DNA of 64,000 bases from DASXTK01 sp050744325 (lineage in GTDB: Bacteria > Actinomycetota > Acidimicrobiia > Acidimicrobiales > VFJN01): the NCBI GenBank assembly GCA_050744325.1, contig JBOGHK010000049.1, positions 1 to 64,000 on the forward strand, written 5' to 3'. How positions within the stretch are numbered: position 1 is the first letter of the stretch; each line of letters opens with the position of its first letter. The notes beneath the pieces were generated by a model that saw only the letters and a list, made by a program, of their open reading frames with translations, did not search any database and was not told the origin of the DNA. Shown piece after piece: positions 1-7,249 of this stretch. Made by a program: the position numbers and the translations under genes.

Positions 1-78
1 TCGGCGGTTCCGGCGGCGGGCACGGAGCCGGCGGACACGTCGGCGGTTCCGGCGGCGGGCACGGAGCCGGCGGACAGC
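1..78. repeat. 39-bp tandem repeat coding for the Pro/Cys tail
   Basis: Bases 1-39 and 40-78 are two nearly identical 39-bp units (they differ only at the last two bases). Read on the minus strand each encodes 13 residues (CPPAPCPPPEPPT type). The array sits at the C-terminus of the chaplin-like gene and continues beyond the window edge, so the copy number is unknown. Confidence 0.9.
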
Positions 79-577
79 TCGGCGGATGCGGAGGCATGCC
101 GCCACCGCCGGGGCTGGCGATGTTGACGTCACAGACGCCAAGGCCAGCCCCACCACCGATGAGGCCACCGACACCGACGCCGTTGCCGCAGATCTCGATC
201 GGCACCGCGATGGGCACCGCGATCGAGTTGCCGGCCAACACACCGTCGCCTTCGGCGCTGGACTGCGCCGACTGCGGGCCGGTCGACGGGCCCGAGGACC
301 CGGCGCCAGGGCTGGCGATGTTGACATCGCAAGCGCCGACACCGAGGCCGATGCCCGCGATGCCGACCCCGACGCCGTTGCCGCAGATCTTGATCGGCAC
401 GGCGATGGGCACGGCAACCGAGTTGCCACTGAGCACCCCGTCGCCGGAGGCACTCGACTGAGCCGTCTGTGGCCCGGTCGTCGGGTCGGCTGTCGCCGGG
501 TTGATCCCGACGAGCAGGAAGGCCAAGCCTGCAACCAGGCTCACCCCTGCCGTCTTACATAAGTACTTGTTCTTCAC
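1..577 (-). CDS. chaplin-like secreted protein, 3' end beyond the window
   Basis: The frame opens with GTG at 577, six bases after an AGGAG ribosome site, and stays open to base 1 (192 codons seen). Residues 1-30 form a signal peptide ending PATA. Two chaplin-type repeats follow (about 35-90 and 100-155), each with a GPQ(T/S)AQSSA lead, SGNS or AGNS, a V/I-P-rich strand segment, CGNGVGVG and a second Cys in ACDVNIASP or VCDVNIASP. Chaplins are small secreted amyloid-like proteins that coat aerial structures of Streptomyces; two Cys per repeat fits that family. The tail is a Pro/Cys-rich repeat (CPPAPCPPPEPPT) that continues off the window. The similar gene directly upstream on the same strand suggests a paralogous pair. 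Confidence 0.75.
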   Translation of the reverse strand, partial: MKNKYLCKTAGVSLVAGLAFLLVGINPATADPTTGPQTAQSSASGDGVLSGNSVAVPIAVPIKICGNGVGVGIAGIGLGVGACDVNIASPGAGSSGPSTGPQSAQSSAEGDGVLAGNSIAVPIAVPIEICGNGVGVGGLIGGGAGLGVCDVNIASPGGGGMPPHPPSCPPAPCPPPEPPTCPPAPCPPPEPP

Positions 578-634
578 TCACTTCTCCTATTGCTAGGGAA
601 TATGGAGCCGCACCGCCGTCCCACCAGCACGCTG

Positions 635-1102
635 CTAGTGGGAGAAGAGCGCGACGTCGCACGCCGCGCCGGCGATGCCGATACCGGCACCACCGCCACC
701 GACGGCGTTGCCGCAGACGTCGACCGGAGTTGCCCAGGTGACCGCACCCGAGTTGCCGGTGCCCACGCCGTCGCCCTCGGCGCTCGACTGCGCCGACTGC
801 GGACCGGTCGCCGGGCCCCAGTCGTCATCCGAGCTGAACACGTCCAGCTCGCAGAGCCCGACGGCGCCACCGCCGCCGAAGATGCCGACGCCACCTGCGT
901 TGCCGCAGACGCGGACGGGCACAGCCACGGCAGCAGCGCCCGAGTTGCCGGCGAGGACGCCGTCACCGCTGGCGCTGGACTGCGCCGACTGCGGGCCCGT
1001 GATGGGGCCGTCCGACGCACTGGCAGGGCTGGCTCCGACGAAGAGCAGCCCGAGGCCGGCGATGAGACCAACGCCAGCGACCTTGCATGCAAACTTCTTC
1101 AT
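635..1102 (-). CDS. chaplin-like secreted protein
   Basis: A 155-residue protein with an AAGGAG site five bases before the ATG at 1102. Residues 1-29 are a signal peptide (MKKFACKVAG start, ASPASA end). Two chaplin-like repeats span about 31-90 and 98-155: GPQSAQSSASGDGVLAGNSG, VPVRVCGN, then GPQSAQSSAEGDGVGTGNSG, TPVDVCGN, each followed by a Gly-rich stretch and a second Cys. It lies 57 bp upstream of the first chaplin-like gene on the same strand, and the signal peptides and repeats resemble each other, so this is a recent paralogue pair. A role in a hydrophobic surface layer is inferred from the family; no rodlin or sortase signal is visible. Confidence 0.78.
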   Translation of the reverse strand: MKKFACKVAGVGLIAGLGLLFVGASPASASDGPITGPQSAQSSASGDGVLAGNSGAAAVAVPVRVCGNAGGVGIFGGGGAVGLCELDVFSSDDDWGPATGPQSAQSSAEGDGVGTGNSGAVTWATPVDVCGNAVGGGGAGIGIAGAACDVALFSH

Positions 1103-1299
1103 TGTTTCTCCTTGGTGTTGTCTGGTGTCGATGCCTGACTCACCGCCACGGATGGTCAGGCAACGCCTACGACGCCGGGGGCTGGAGCCGAGCGGGCTGC
1201 AGCTCTGCGCCGTCAGGCACTGGCCTCTGGTTGGTCGTCAGCACGGCTCGGGGCGCGGTACGCGCGGACAGGAGCGGCTGGCCAGCCAGAGGAGGCGAG

Positions 1300-2358
1300 C
1301 TAGTCAGGGGTGACTGAGGGTCGGGACCCGGAGTTCACCGAGGCCCCGACGACACGCGCTCCCAGAGGCGCGCTGGCCGCAGGCGTCACCGACGGGGTGA
1401 CGGCGGCTGAGCCCGCAACGGCCCGGTTGGCCCGGTCCGGCGAGTCGCTGTTGCCCGCACGAGATGAGTTCCCGGCACTCCCCGACCACGGCGCGGCCGG
1501 CGTACCCGACCCGTCGGGTTGAGCAGGGGCAGGCACGTCCGCCAACGGGGCGGCGCGCCCGACCGTCCACGAGGCGTCGGGAGCGACTGCACCGGCCCAG
1601 TGCCGGTCGGCCGCCGGAGAGAACGACCGCAGTCCCGACGACTCGGATGCCGGATCGGTGCTTCCGACCTGAGCGATCGGTGCGAGGCCTGGCGGGGTGG
1701 TCGCCGGGGACGCTGACGTCAGCGCGTCGTTCGGCGTCGCAAGCATGGCCAGCGCGCCGTCGGCGACGGGGTCGACGACCGTGTCGAGCGGGATGGCCAC
1801 GGGCATCACGACGGCATCGACGGTTGCAGCGACCGGTGCGACCACCGGCGCCAGCGGCCCGACCACGGTGCCGAGGACCGGTGCTGTCGCGGCGTGCACC
1901 GGCGTCATCACCGGTGCGACGACCCGATCCACGGCAACGATCGTCGGCCCGACCACCGGCGCCACTGGCGCGATCGCCCGGTCGACCGTGGCCGTCACCG
2001 GCTCGACCATCGGCGCGACCTCAGGGGCGACCGTCTCGGCCAACGTGGCCACGGGCCCTCGTGGAGCGCTATCGCTACCTACGCCTGCGGCCGACCGTGC
2101 CGCCTCCGCGGTGGACTGTGCCATGCCAGCCAGCTCGACGGCATCGGCCCGGAGCGCCGTGACGGCATCGAACACGTCAGAGGCTGCGGCGCTCTCAGTC
2201 TCGGCCTCGGTCTTCGTGTCTTCGGCGGACGCCGCCGATGCCCCGAACCACCAAGCAACGATGAGAACCGACCCGAAAACGACGGCCCGAGCGACGGTCC
2301 GTCGCGGCTGATCCGCTTCGCGTGCGCAGTCGTCGGGCGTCATGAGCACGCAAAGCAT
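1300..2358 (-). CDS. secreted A/P/V-repeat protein of unknown function
   Basis: I do not recognise a family. The 352-residue product has a hydrophobic segment near residues 24-46 (VARAVVFGSVLIVAWWFGAS) followed by ASA, consistent with a signal peptide. Residues about 60-95 look helical, then about 105-205 carry a loose repeat built from units such as APVAPVVGPTIVAVDRVVAP, and the rest is Ser/Pro/Gly/Ala-rich and probably disordered. There are almost no Cys residues. An alternative ATG at 2343 has no clearly better ribosome site. It points the same way as the chaplin-like genes, about 200 bp upstream of them, so a surface role is possible but unproven. Confidence 0.6.
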   Translation of the reverse strand: MLCVLMTPDDCAREADQPRRTVARAVVFGSVLIVAWWFGASAASAEDTKTEAETESAAASDVFDAVTALRADAVELAGMAQSTAEAARSAAGVGSDSAPRGPVATLAETVAPEVAPMVEPVTATVDRAIAPVAPVVGPTIVAVDRVVAPVMTPVHAATAPVLGTVVGPLAPVVAPVAATVDAVVMPVAIPLDTVVDPVADGALAMLATPNDALTSASPATTPPGLAPIAQVGSTDPASESSGLRSFSPAADRHWAGAVAPDASWTVGRAAPLADVPAPAQPDGSGTPAAPWSGSAGNSSRAGNSDSPDRANRAVAGSAAVTPSVTPAASAPLGARVVGASVNSGSRPSVTPD

Positions 2359-2396
2359 TTACCCCACCACTATCAGTGTCAAGCACCCCTCATTTG

Positions 2397-2442
2397 TTGC
2401 ACCAGACGATGCCCTGCATCTAGCGTGCATTGCATGACGCAA
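2397..2442 (+). promoter_or_regulatory. leaderless MFS promoter with HxlR-type operator
   Basis: A -35-like TTGCAC (2397-2402), 18 bases, and a -10-like TAGCGT (2421-2426) place the transcript start at or next to the ATG at 2434, so the message looks leaderless. The inverted repeat TTGCATGACGCAA (2430-2442) overlaps the start codon. The same site, with one base changed, lies at 4390-4402 in front of the HxlR gene, which suggests one repressor controls both. Confidence 0.5.
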
Positions 2443-3960
2443 CTCTCGGCGAGCGGGGACGCCGGGACCGCCAGTGACAGTAGAGGCGCCAGAGCAGGCC
2501 ACGGTTGGCGGACGTTGGGCATCGCGAGCCTGGCGGTGCTGGCTACATTCCTCGACACGACAGCCCTGTTCGTCGCGTTCGGGGACATCGCGGCGACGTT
2601 CGACTCGGTGAGCACGGCGGAGCTGTCCTGGGTCCTGAACGCCTACACGATCGCCATCGCCGCGCTGTTGGTCCCGGCGGGCAAGGTCGCCGATCGGTTC
2701 GGCCACAAGCGGGCGTTCCTCGCCGGATCTGTCTTGTTCACCACCGCGTCCCTGGCCTGCGCGGCAGCCCCGACAGCCGGGGTGTTGGTGGCGTTCCGGG
2801 TGCTCCAGGCCGCTGGCGCGGCCGCGCTGATCCCGTCGTCGTTCGCACTGGTCCTGCGGGCGTTCCCACGCGACAAGCTCCCGGTCGCAGTGGCTCTGTG
2901 GGGAGCGACCGGGGCGTTGGCGGGCGCTCTCGGGCCGACGCTCGCCGCATCGCTGATCGAGCTGGCCAGCTGGCGGTGGATCTTCCTTCTGAACCTCCCG
3001 GTCGGCGTCGTCACCGTCGGGCTGGGGCTTCGCACGCTGGACGAATCCCGCGACCCCGCGAGCCGGATCCCTGCGGCGTTCGGCATCGCCACGATCGCGG
3101 CCACAGGTGCTCTGGGCTCCTTCGGCGTCGTCCAGAGCGACACCTGGGGCTGGGGCGACCTTCGGACGGTGGCGTCGCTCAGCGCCGCCATGGCCCTATT
3201 GGCGCTGTTCGTGGCGCACCAGCGCCGCACCGACGCACCCGTCCTCGACCTCGAGCTGTTCTCCGTGCGGAACTTCCGCTGGGCCAACGCGGCGATGGCC
3301 GCATTCGGACTCGCCTTCGCGGCGATGTTCTTCGGATCGATCCTGTTCCTGACCGACGTCTGGCAGTGGTCCACCCTGAAGGCCGGGTTCGGCGTCAGCC
3401 CCGGGCCGCTGCTGGTGGCCGTCCTCGCTCCCACCTTCGGGCGCCTGGCCGGACGAATCGGGCAGCGGCCGCTGCTGGTCGTAGGAGGCCTCGCCTTCGC
3501 CTGCGGCGGTCTCTGGCGGGTGCTCGCGCTCGGCGCGCAGGCGGACTACGCCACCGACTACCTGCCGTCGATCCTGTTCACCGGGCTCGGCGTCGCCCTG
3601 TGCTTCCCGCAGCTCTCCAGCACGGTGGGCCAGGCGTTGCCACCGAACCGCCTCGGCGTGGGCGGCGCAGCCAGCCAGGCCATCCGCCAGTTCGGCGGCA
3701 CGCTCGGCGTCGCGCTCACGATCGCGATGATCGGCCGTCCGTCGACCCTCGCCGCCGCGCTGGCAGGGTTCGAGCGGGTCTGGTGGCTGCTGGTCGCCGG
3801 AGGCCTGGCGACCTCGCTGCTTTCGCTCGCGCTCGAGACCCGACCGACACCCACCTCGGGTCAGGCCAGCAGCTCCGTCTCGTCCCCCGACCCGGTTGAC
3901 CGCAATAGGTCGCGATCCTTCATGCCGGGGCCCGCCACGGCACGCACCTCGCCGAGCTGA
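2434..3960 (+). CDS. MFS drug/metabolite exporter (DHA2-like)
   Basis: The 508-residue product is a polytopic MFS transporter. An acidic residue in TM1 (D41 in LATFLDTTALF) and the loop 2-3 motif A-like segment GKVADRFGHKRAF (83-95) are visible; many hydrophobic helices follow, and the length fits the 14-TM EmrB/QacA group. These proteins export hydrophobic compounds by proton antiport. I chose ATG 2434 because the promoter leads directly to it and the residues upstream in frame look non-coding. Its 3' end overlaps the convergent HxlR gene by about 100 bp, and both carry the same operator, so the pair is probably a drug-responsive efflux unit. Confidence 0.85.
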   Translation: MTQLSASGDAGTASDSRGARAGHGWRTLGIASLAVLATFLDTTALFVAFGDIAATFDSVSTAELSWVLNAYTIAIAALLVPAGKVADRFGHKRAFLAGSVLFTTASLACAAAPTAGVLVAFRVLQAAGAAALIPSSFALVLRAFPRDKLPVAVALWGATGALAGALGPTLAASLIELASWRWIFLLNLPVGVVTVGLGLRTLDESRDPASRIPAAFGIATIAATGALGSFGVVQSDTWGWGDLRTVASLSAAMALLALFVAHQRRTDAPVLDLELFSVRNFRWANAAMAAFGLAFAAMFFGSILFLTDVWQWSTLKAGFGVSPGPLLVAVLAPTFGRLAGRIGQRPLLVVGGLAFACGGLWRVLALGAQADYATDYLPSILFTGLGVALCFPQLSSTVGQALPPNRLGVGGAASQAIRQFGGTLGVALTIAMIGRPSTLAAALAGFERVWWLLVAGGLATSLLSLALETRPTPTSGQASSSVSSPDPVDRNRSRSFMPGPATARTSPS

Positions 3961-4367
3961 AGCGGTTCCCCACACTCGCTGCAGGCGGGCTCGGCCCGTG
4001 CCACCGAACCGCAGCCAGCGTGGAGCATCTCGAGCGGCGCGTTGCCCGCCCCGACGATCCACTCGTCACCCCACTGGCGGATCGCGACGAGCACCGGCCA
4101 CAGCGCGCGGCCCTTGTCGGTGAGCACGTAGTCGCTCCTGCCCCGGGCCGCGTCGTAGGTGCGGCGCTCGAGCACCCCGTGCTGCACCAGCATGTCCAGC
4201 CGGGCGGCCAAGATGTTCCGGGCGATCCCGAGCCGCCGCTGCATCTCGTCGAACCGGGTCACGCCGAGCATGGCGTCGCGGATGATCAGCAGCGTCCACC
4301 ACTCGCCGATGACCTCGAGCGACCGCGCCACCGAACAGTTCATGTCGGCAAAGGAGACCCTGCGCAT
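3861..4367 (-). CDS. HxlR-family transcriptional regulator
   Basis: A 168-residue winged-helix protein. The N-terminal Cys of the HxlR motif (CSVARSLEVIGEWWTLLIIR, about 11-30) is present, followed by the recognition region (FDEMQRRLGIARNILAARLD) and wing. The C-terminal third adds a CxxC-type pair (CSECGEPL), as in actinobacterial members with a small zinc-binding extension. HxlR proteins often sense oxidants or reactive electrophiles through the conserved Cys. The gene is convergent with the MFS exporter and overlaps its end; matching operators in both promoters indicate autoregulation and control of the pump (inference). Confidence 0.88.
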   Translation of the reverse strand: MRRVSFADMNCSVARSLEVIGEWWTLLIIRDAMLGVTRFDEMQRRLGIARNILAARLDMLVQHGVLERRTYDAARGRSDYVLTDKGRALWPVLVAIRQWGDEWIVGAGNAPLEMLHAGCGSVARAEPACSECGEPLQLGEVRAVAGPGMKDRDLLRSTGSGDETELLA

Positions 4368-4373
4368 GCATCC

Positions 4374-4402
4374 CTTGTAGCGCCGAGCATTGCATCACGC
4401 AA
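4374..4402 (-). promoter_or_regulatory. leaderless HxlR promoter with operator
   Basis: Read on the minus strand: TTGCGT (4402-4397), 17 bases, TACAAG (4379-4374), then six bases to the ATG at 4367, again a leaderless layout. The inverted repeat TTGC-N5-GCAA (4390-4402) covers the -35 element and matches the site at 2430-2442 in 12 of 13 bases. A run of ten C bases (4403-4412) lies just upstream. Confidence 0.5.
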
Positions 4403-4459
4403 CCCCCCCCCCGGCTTGCTGCGCGGTCCCGGCCTGCGTGGTGGCGGCCTGCGCGCGGC

Positions 4460-4759
4460 CTAGAGCGGAGGCTCAGGTGACTGGCTGGCCAGCGTGAACC
4501 GGACCGACCCGTCGGTGTCGACCTTGGCGTCGAGCACCATGCCGTCGAGCAGATCGGCCGCGGTCGGATCGAGGAAGACGCGGGCGCCCTCCTGCTCGAT
4601 GACCTGATCCTCGCCACTGGGGGTGCCTACCCGCGAGATGGCCAGCCCGGTCGGGCCGTCCGCCGGGCCGGTGATGCGCAAGCCGGCATCGTCGGACAGC
4701 TCTGACTGGTCATTCAGGGCACGGATCACGGACGTTGCCTGGTCGGTGAGGACGAGCAT
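4460..4759 (-). CDS. HesB/IscA-like small protein lacking the cluster cysteines
   Basis: A 99-residue protein with an AGGAG site five bases before ATG 4759. The pattern LTDQATSVIRALNDQSELSD, AGLRITG, then VFLDPTAADLLDGMVLDAKV resembles the HesB/IscA fold of Fe-S cluster carriers and is common in actinobacteria. No Cys is present anywhere, whereas A-type carriers need three, so a role in cluster binding is unlikely; it may be a structural relative with another function. It stands alone between the HxlR and aconitase X genes on the same strand. Confidence 0.62.
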   Translation of the reverse strand: MLVLTDQATSVIRALNDQSELSDDAGLRITGPADGPTGLAISRVGTPSGEDQVIEQEGARVFLDPTAADLLDGMVLDAKVDTDGSVRFTLASQSPEPPL

Positions 4760-4840
4760 GAGTTCTCCTGAGGCTCTAGAAGGCAAAAGGTAAAACTTCC
4801 CGCCCGATCAGCCGCCAAACTCATCCGGCCCGACGGACGT

Positions 4841-6673
4841 TCAGCCCGACCACGACACAGTGCCGCCCTGGTTGGCCAGCCGCAGCTCGACGACCACACC
4901 GTCGCGGGGTAGCGCGGCGGTCCCGATCTCGGCGATCGGACAGGTCATCTCGTAGAGCTGCTCGGCCACGATGGCCCCGAGCACCACGATCGCATCGGCC
5001 TCGCCCATCAGCAGGGCGATCGGGCCCGTGCCGGCCCGGATCGCCTCGGCGAGCACGCTGGCGCTCGAGCTCGATCCCCGAACCGCAGGGAGCGCGACGA
5101 CCGCGCCCGAGAGGCTCACGCCGTGCTGCGGGTGGTGGACGTCGACGATCGTGCCGTCGGCACCGATCCCGCCCCAGAAGCTGAGCGGCTCGTCGAGCAC
5201 GACCAGCCGACCACTCGCCGTCCCCGGCACGATGCTGCGCACCGCCAGGGTGCCAGGCCCGCCGGTTCTCCAGCAGCCCCACGCGGGTGGGGCGCTCAGG
5301 TCTCCCGGGCCAGGTTCGCCGCTCGCGACGTCCTCCTCCATCGCCTCCGGCGGCGACGCCGAGTGTGGTGAGAGGCCGGGTCGTCGATCCTGGCGCGTCA
5401 CCGGCGCGGGGCTGCGCTCGGTCCAGAGGCCGCGGTCACGACGCACCTCTCCGGCCACCGCCGACTCGACGCACTCGGCCAGCGACCCGAACACCACGTC
5501 CACGCCGAGGTTCGCCGGCGCGTACCAGGCCCACTTCGCGGACGAGGTCATGACCGGCCCCGCCGATCGCAGCAACGGCGTCAGGTAGGTGCAGGTGTCG
5601 GTCACCAGCTCGACGCCGGCCGTCTCGAGTGCGGCCACGACGGCGGCGTCGACCGCCTCGACCACCGCGCGGCTGGTGTTCACCCACATCTCGATCCCGG
5701 GATGGACCCGCCGACCGCCCAGGAGAGCCGCGAGCGCGGCCAGCTCGGCCGCGGAGGCGTGCGGTGTGCCCAACGCGACCGCCGTGATCCGACCACCGGC
5801 GGCAGTGGTCAGCTGGTCGGCGGCCACCCGCAGGTCCTCCGCGCCTACCGCGACGTGCCGGGCGTCGGGCGCCGTGACCGTGGCGAGGTCGGGCGCTTCG
5901 GGGGTGATCCCGACCACGTGCACCAGACCCAGCTGCCCGGACGAGGCGGCCGCTGCGCCCATCGCCTTGAGGTCGTCCTCGCTGGCACCGGCGACCCCGT
6001 CGACGGCGGCGACGGTGCCGTGGGTGCCGTGCCCGACGAGATGTCCGAGCACGGGGAACAGCACGGGATCCAACGCGAGGCGAACGCTCAGGCCTCGCAC
6101 GTGAAACACTGTCGACGCGAGACGCCCGGCGTCGGTGTGCAGCTCGGACAGTGGCACCCGCCCGGTCAGCGCGGCGCAGGCATCGACGAAGTCGCCGTAC
6201 CGGTTGGTGCGCGCGCCGAGGACCGAGTTGGCGAACACGACTGCGTTCGACTCGGCCCACGCCACGTGGGTGCCGGGCGCCGGCCGGTAGCCGATCTGGT
6301 ACGGCGCGCAGGTCCAGGTCGGCGTGCATCCCAGCTCGGTGTAGCGCCGCATGAGCCGGGTGGCAGCCGCTGCCTCGGCGTCGGGAAGCCGCGCCCTGCC
6401 CGGATGGAGCAGGTCGACCGAACCGACGTTAAGCGTGGTCGGCACCCGCACCCTCCCGCCGAGGCTGAGCAGCCGCTCGACGAAGTCCAGGCTCACCTGG
6501 CCGTGGTAGAGGCAGCCATCGACATGGGCCGCCTCGACGTCGACCAGGCGGGGCGCACCCTGGATCGACGCCAGCCGGTGGATGATCCGCGCCGCCAGCT
6601 GGACTGCGGGCCCGTCGGCGCCGGCGGCCTGGCGCCGGTCGACGGCCTCGAGCCGTAGGCTCACCGGGCTCAT
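4841..6673 (-). CDS. aconitase X (fused large and small domains)
   Basis: The 610-residue protein joins an AcnX large domain (DUF521, about 1-410; HVDGCLYHG near 50, then GCTPTWTCAPYQ and TDTCTYL) to the small swivelling domain (DUF126, about 455-610; RGSSSSASVLAEAIR) through a charged Pro-rich linker. AcnX enzymes are dehydratases; characterised members act on cis-3-hydroxy-L-proline or mevalonate 5-phosphate. The substrate here cannot be read from sequence. The start ATG 6673 overlaps the stop of the upstream MarR gene (ATGA), indicating translational coupling. Single-chain AcnX is the form usual in bacteria. Confidence 0.85.
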   Translation of the reverse strand: MSPVSLRLEAVDRRQAAGADGPAVQLAARIIHRLASIQGAPRLVDVEAAHVDGCLYHGQVSLDFVERLLSLGGRVRVPTTLNVGSVDLLHPGRARLPDAEAAAATRLMRRYTELGCTPTWTCAPYQIGYRPAPGTHVAWAESNAVVFANSVLGARTNRYGDFVDACAALTGRVPLSELHTDAGRLASTVFHVRGLSVRLALDPVLFPVLGHLVGHGTHGTVAAVDGVAGASEDDLKAMGAAAASSGQLGLVHVVGITPEAPDLATVTAPDARHVAVGAEDLRVAADQLTTAAGGRITAVALGTPHASAAELAALAALLGGRRVHPGIEMWVNTSRAVVEAVDAAVVAALETAGVELVTDTCTYLTPLLRSAGPVMTSSAKWAWYAPANLGVDVVFGSLAECVESAVAGEVRRDRGLWTERSPAPVTRQDRRPGLSPHSASPPEAMEEDVASGEPGPGDLSAPPAWGCWRTGGPGTLAVRSIVPGTASGRLVVLDEPLSFWGGIGADGTIVDVHHPQHGVSLSGAVVALPAVRGSSSSASVLAEAIRAGTGPIALLMGEADAIVVLGAIVAEQLYEMTCPIAEIGTAALPRDGVVVELRLANQGGTVSWSG

Positions 6674-7155
6674 GCCCGGGCCGTGGAGCTCGCCGTGGCT
6701 GCGTCGTGCGGAGGCGAGCTTGCACCGGCCGCAGCGTCGGCGAGCTGGTCGAGTGCAGCGACGAGGTGCCGGCGCTGGCCGGCGTCGAGCACGTCGAACA
6801 GGTCGGCGACCGCCTGGGCTTGGAGGTGGACGCCCTCCTCGAAGCTGCGGCGACCCGCCGTGGTGACCGAGATGATCGTGGCGCGCCCGTCGGTCGGGTC
6901 GGGCTGGCGGTCGACGAGGCCGTCGCGTTCCATCGCGTCGACCGTCGAGGTCATGGTGCGGGGAGCAACGTCGACATAGTGGCTGAGCTCGCCGATGCGG
7001 ATGCTCTCGCGGTCTTTCAGCTGGTAGAGGACCCGCAGACGCGCCAGCGACAGGCCCGACGGTTGGAATCTGGCGTTGACGACACGTCGCAGTGCGTGGG
7101 CGACGGAGAAGAAGGTGTCGGCCAGGTCTTCGGGAGTGGGCGTTCTCGCTGTCAC
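6670..7155 (-). CDS. MarR-family transcriptional regulator
   Basis: A 161-residue protein starting with GTG at 7155. It has the MarR layout: N-terminal dimer helix (FFSVAHALRRVVNARF), winged helix (ESIRIGELSHYVDVAPRTMTSTVDAMERDGLVDR), wing DPTDGRA and a C-terminal helix. The gene is divergent from an MFS exporter and translationally coupled to aconitase X. The strong 34-bp palindrome between the divergent genes is its likely operator. MarR proteins are typically released by small aromatic or lipophilic ligands. Confidence 0.9.
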   Translation of the reverse strand: MTARTPTPEDLADTFFSVAHALRRVVNARFQPSGLSLARLRVLYQLKDRESIRIGELSHYVDVAPRTMTSTVDAMERDGLVDRQPDPTDGRATIISVTTAGRRSFEEGVHLQAQAVADLFDVLDAGQRRHLVAALDQLADAAAGASSPPHDAATASSTARA

Positions 7156-7194
7156 GGCGACCCCGGGAGATAGGTGTTGGCGTCACGTGAATTA

Positions 7195-7228
7195 GTGAGT
7201 ACCCTCAGCAACTGCTGAGGGTACTCAC
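7195..7228. promoter_or_regulatory. 34-bp perfect palindrome, probable MarR operator
   Basis: GTGAGTACCCTCAGCA (7195-7210), two bases, then its exact reverse complement (7213-7228). It lies between the divergent MarR gene (start 7155) and the MFS gene (start 7250), so a bound dimer or pair of dimers would block both promoters. A GAGGAGG ribosome site for the MFS gene follows it at 7235-7241. Confidence 0.8.
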
Positions 7229-7249
7229 ATTCTAGAGGAGGGGTTCGGT

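Noticed and set aside
635..1102. PE/PPE-like or ice-binding protein instead of chaplin-like
   Set aside because: Repeat order (SGN, V-P strand, VCGN, second Cys) fits chaplins better, and no PE/PPE motif is present.
4403..4412. run of ten C bases as a phase-variation tract
   Set aside because: It lies upstream of the HxlR promoter, outside any coding frame and not between -35 and -10; it may also be a sequencing-prone homopolymer.
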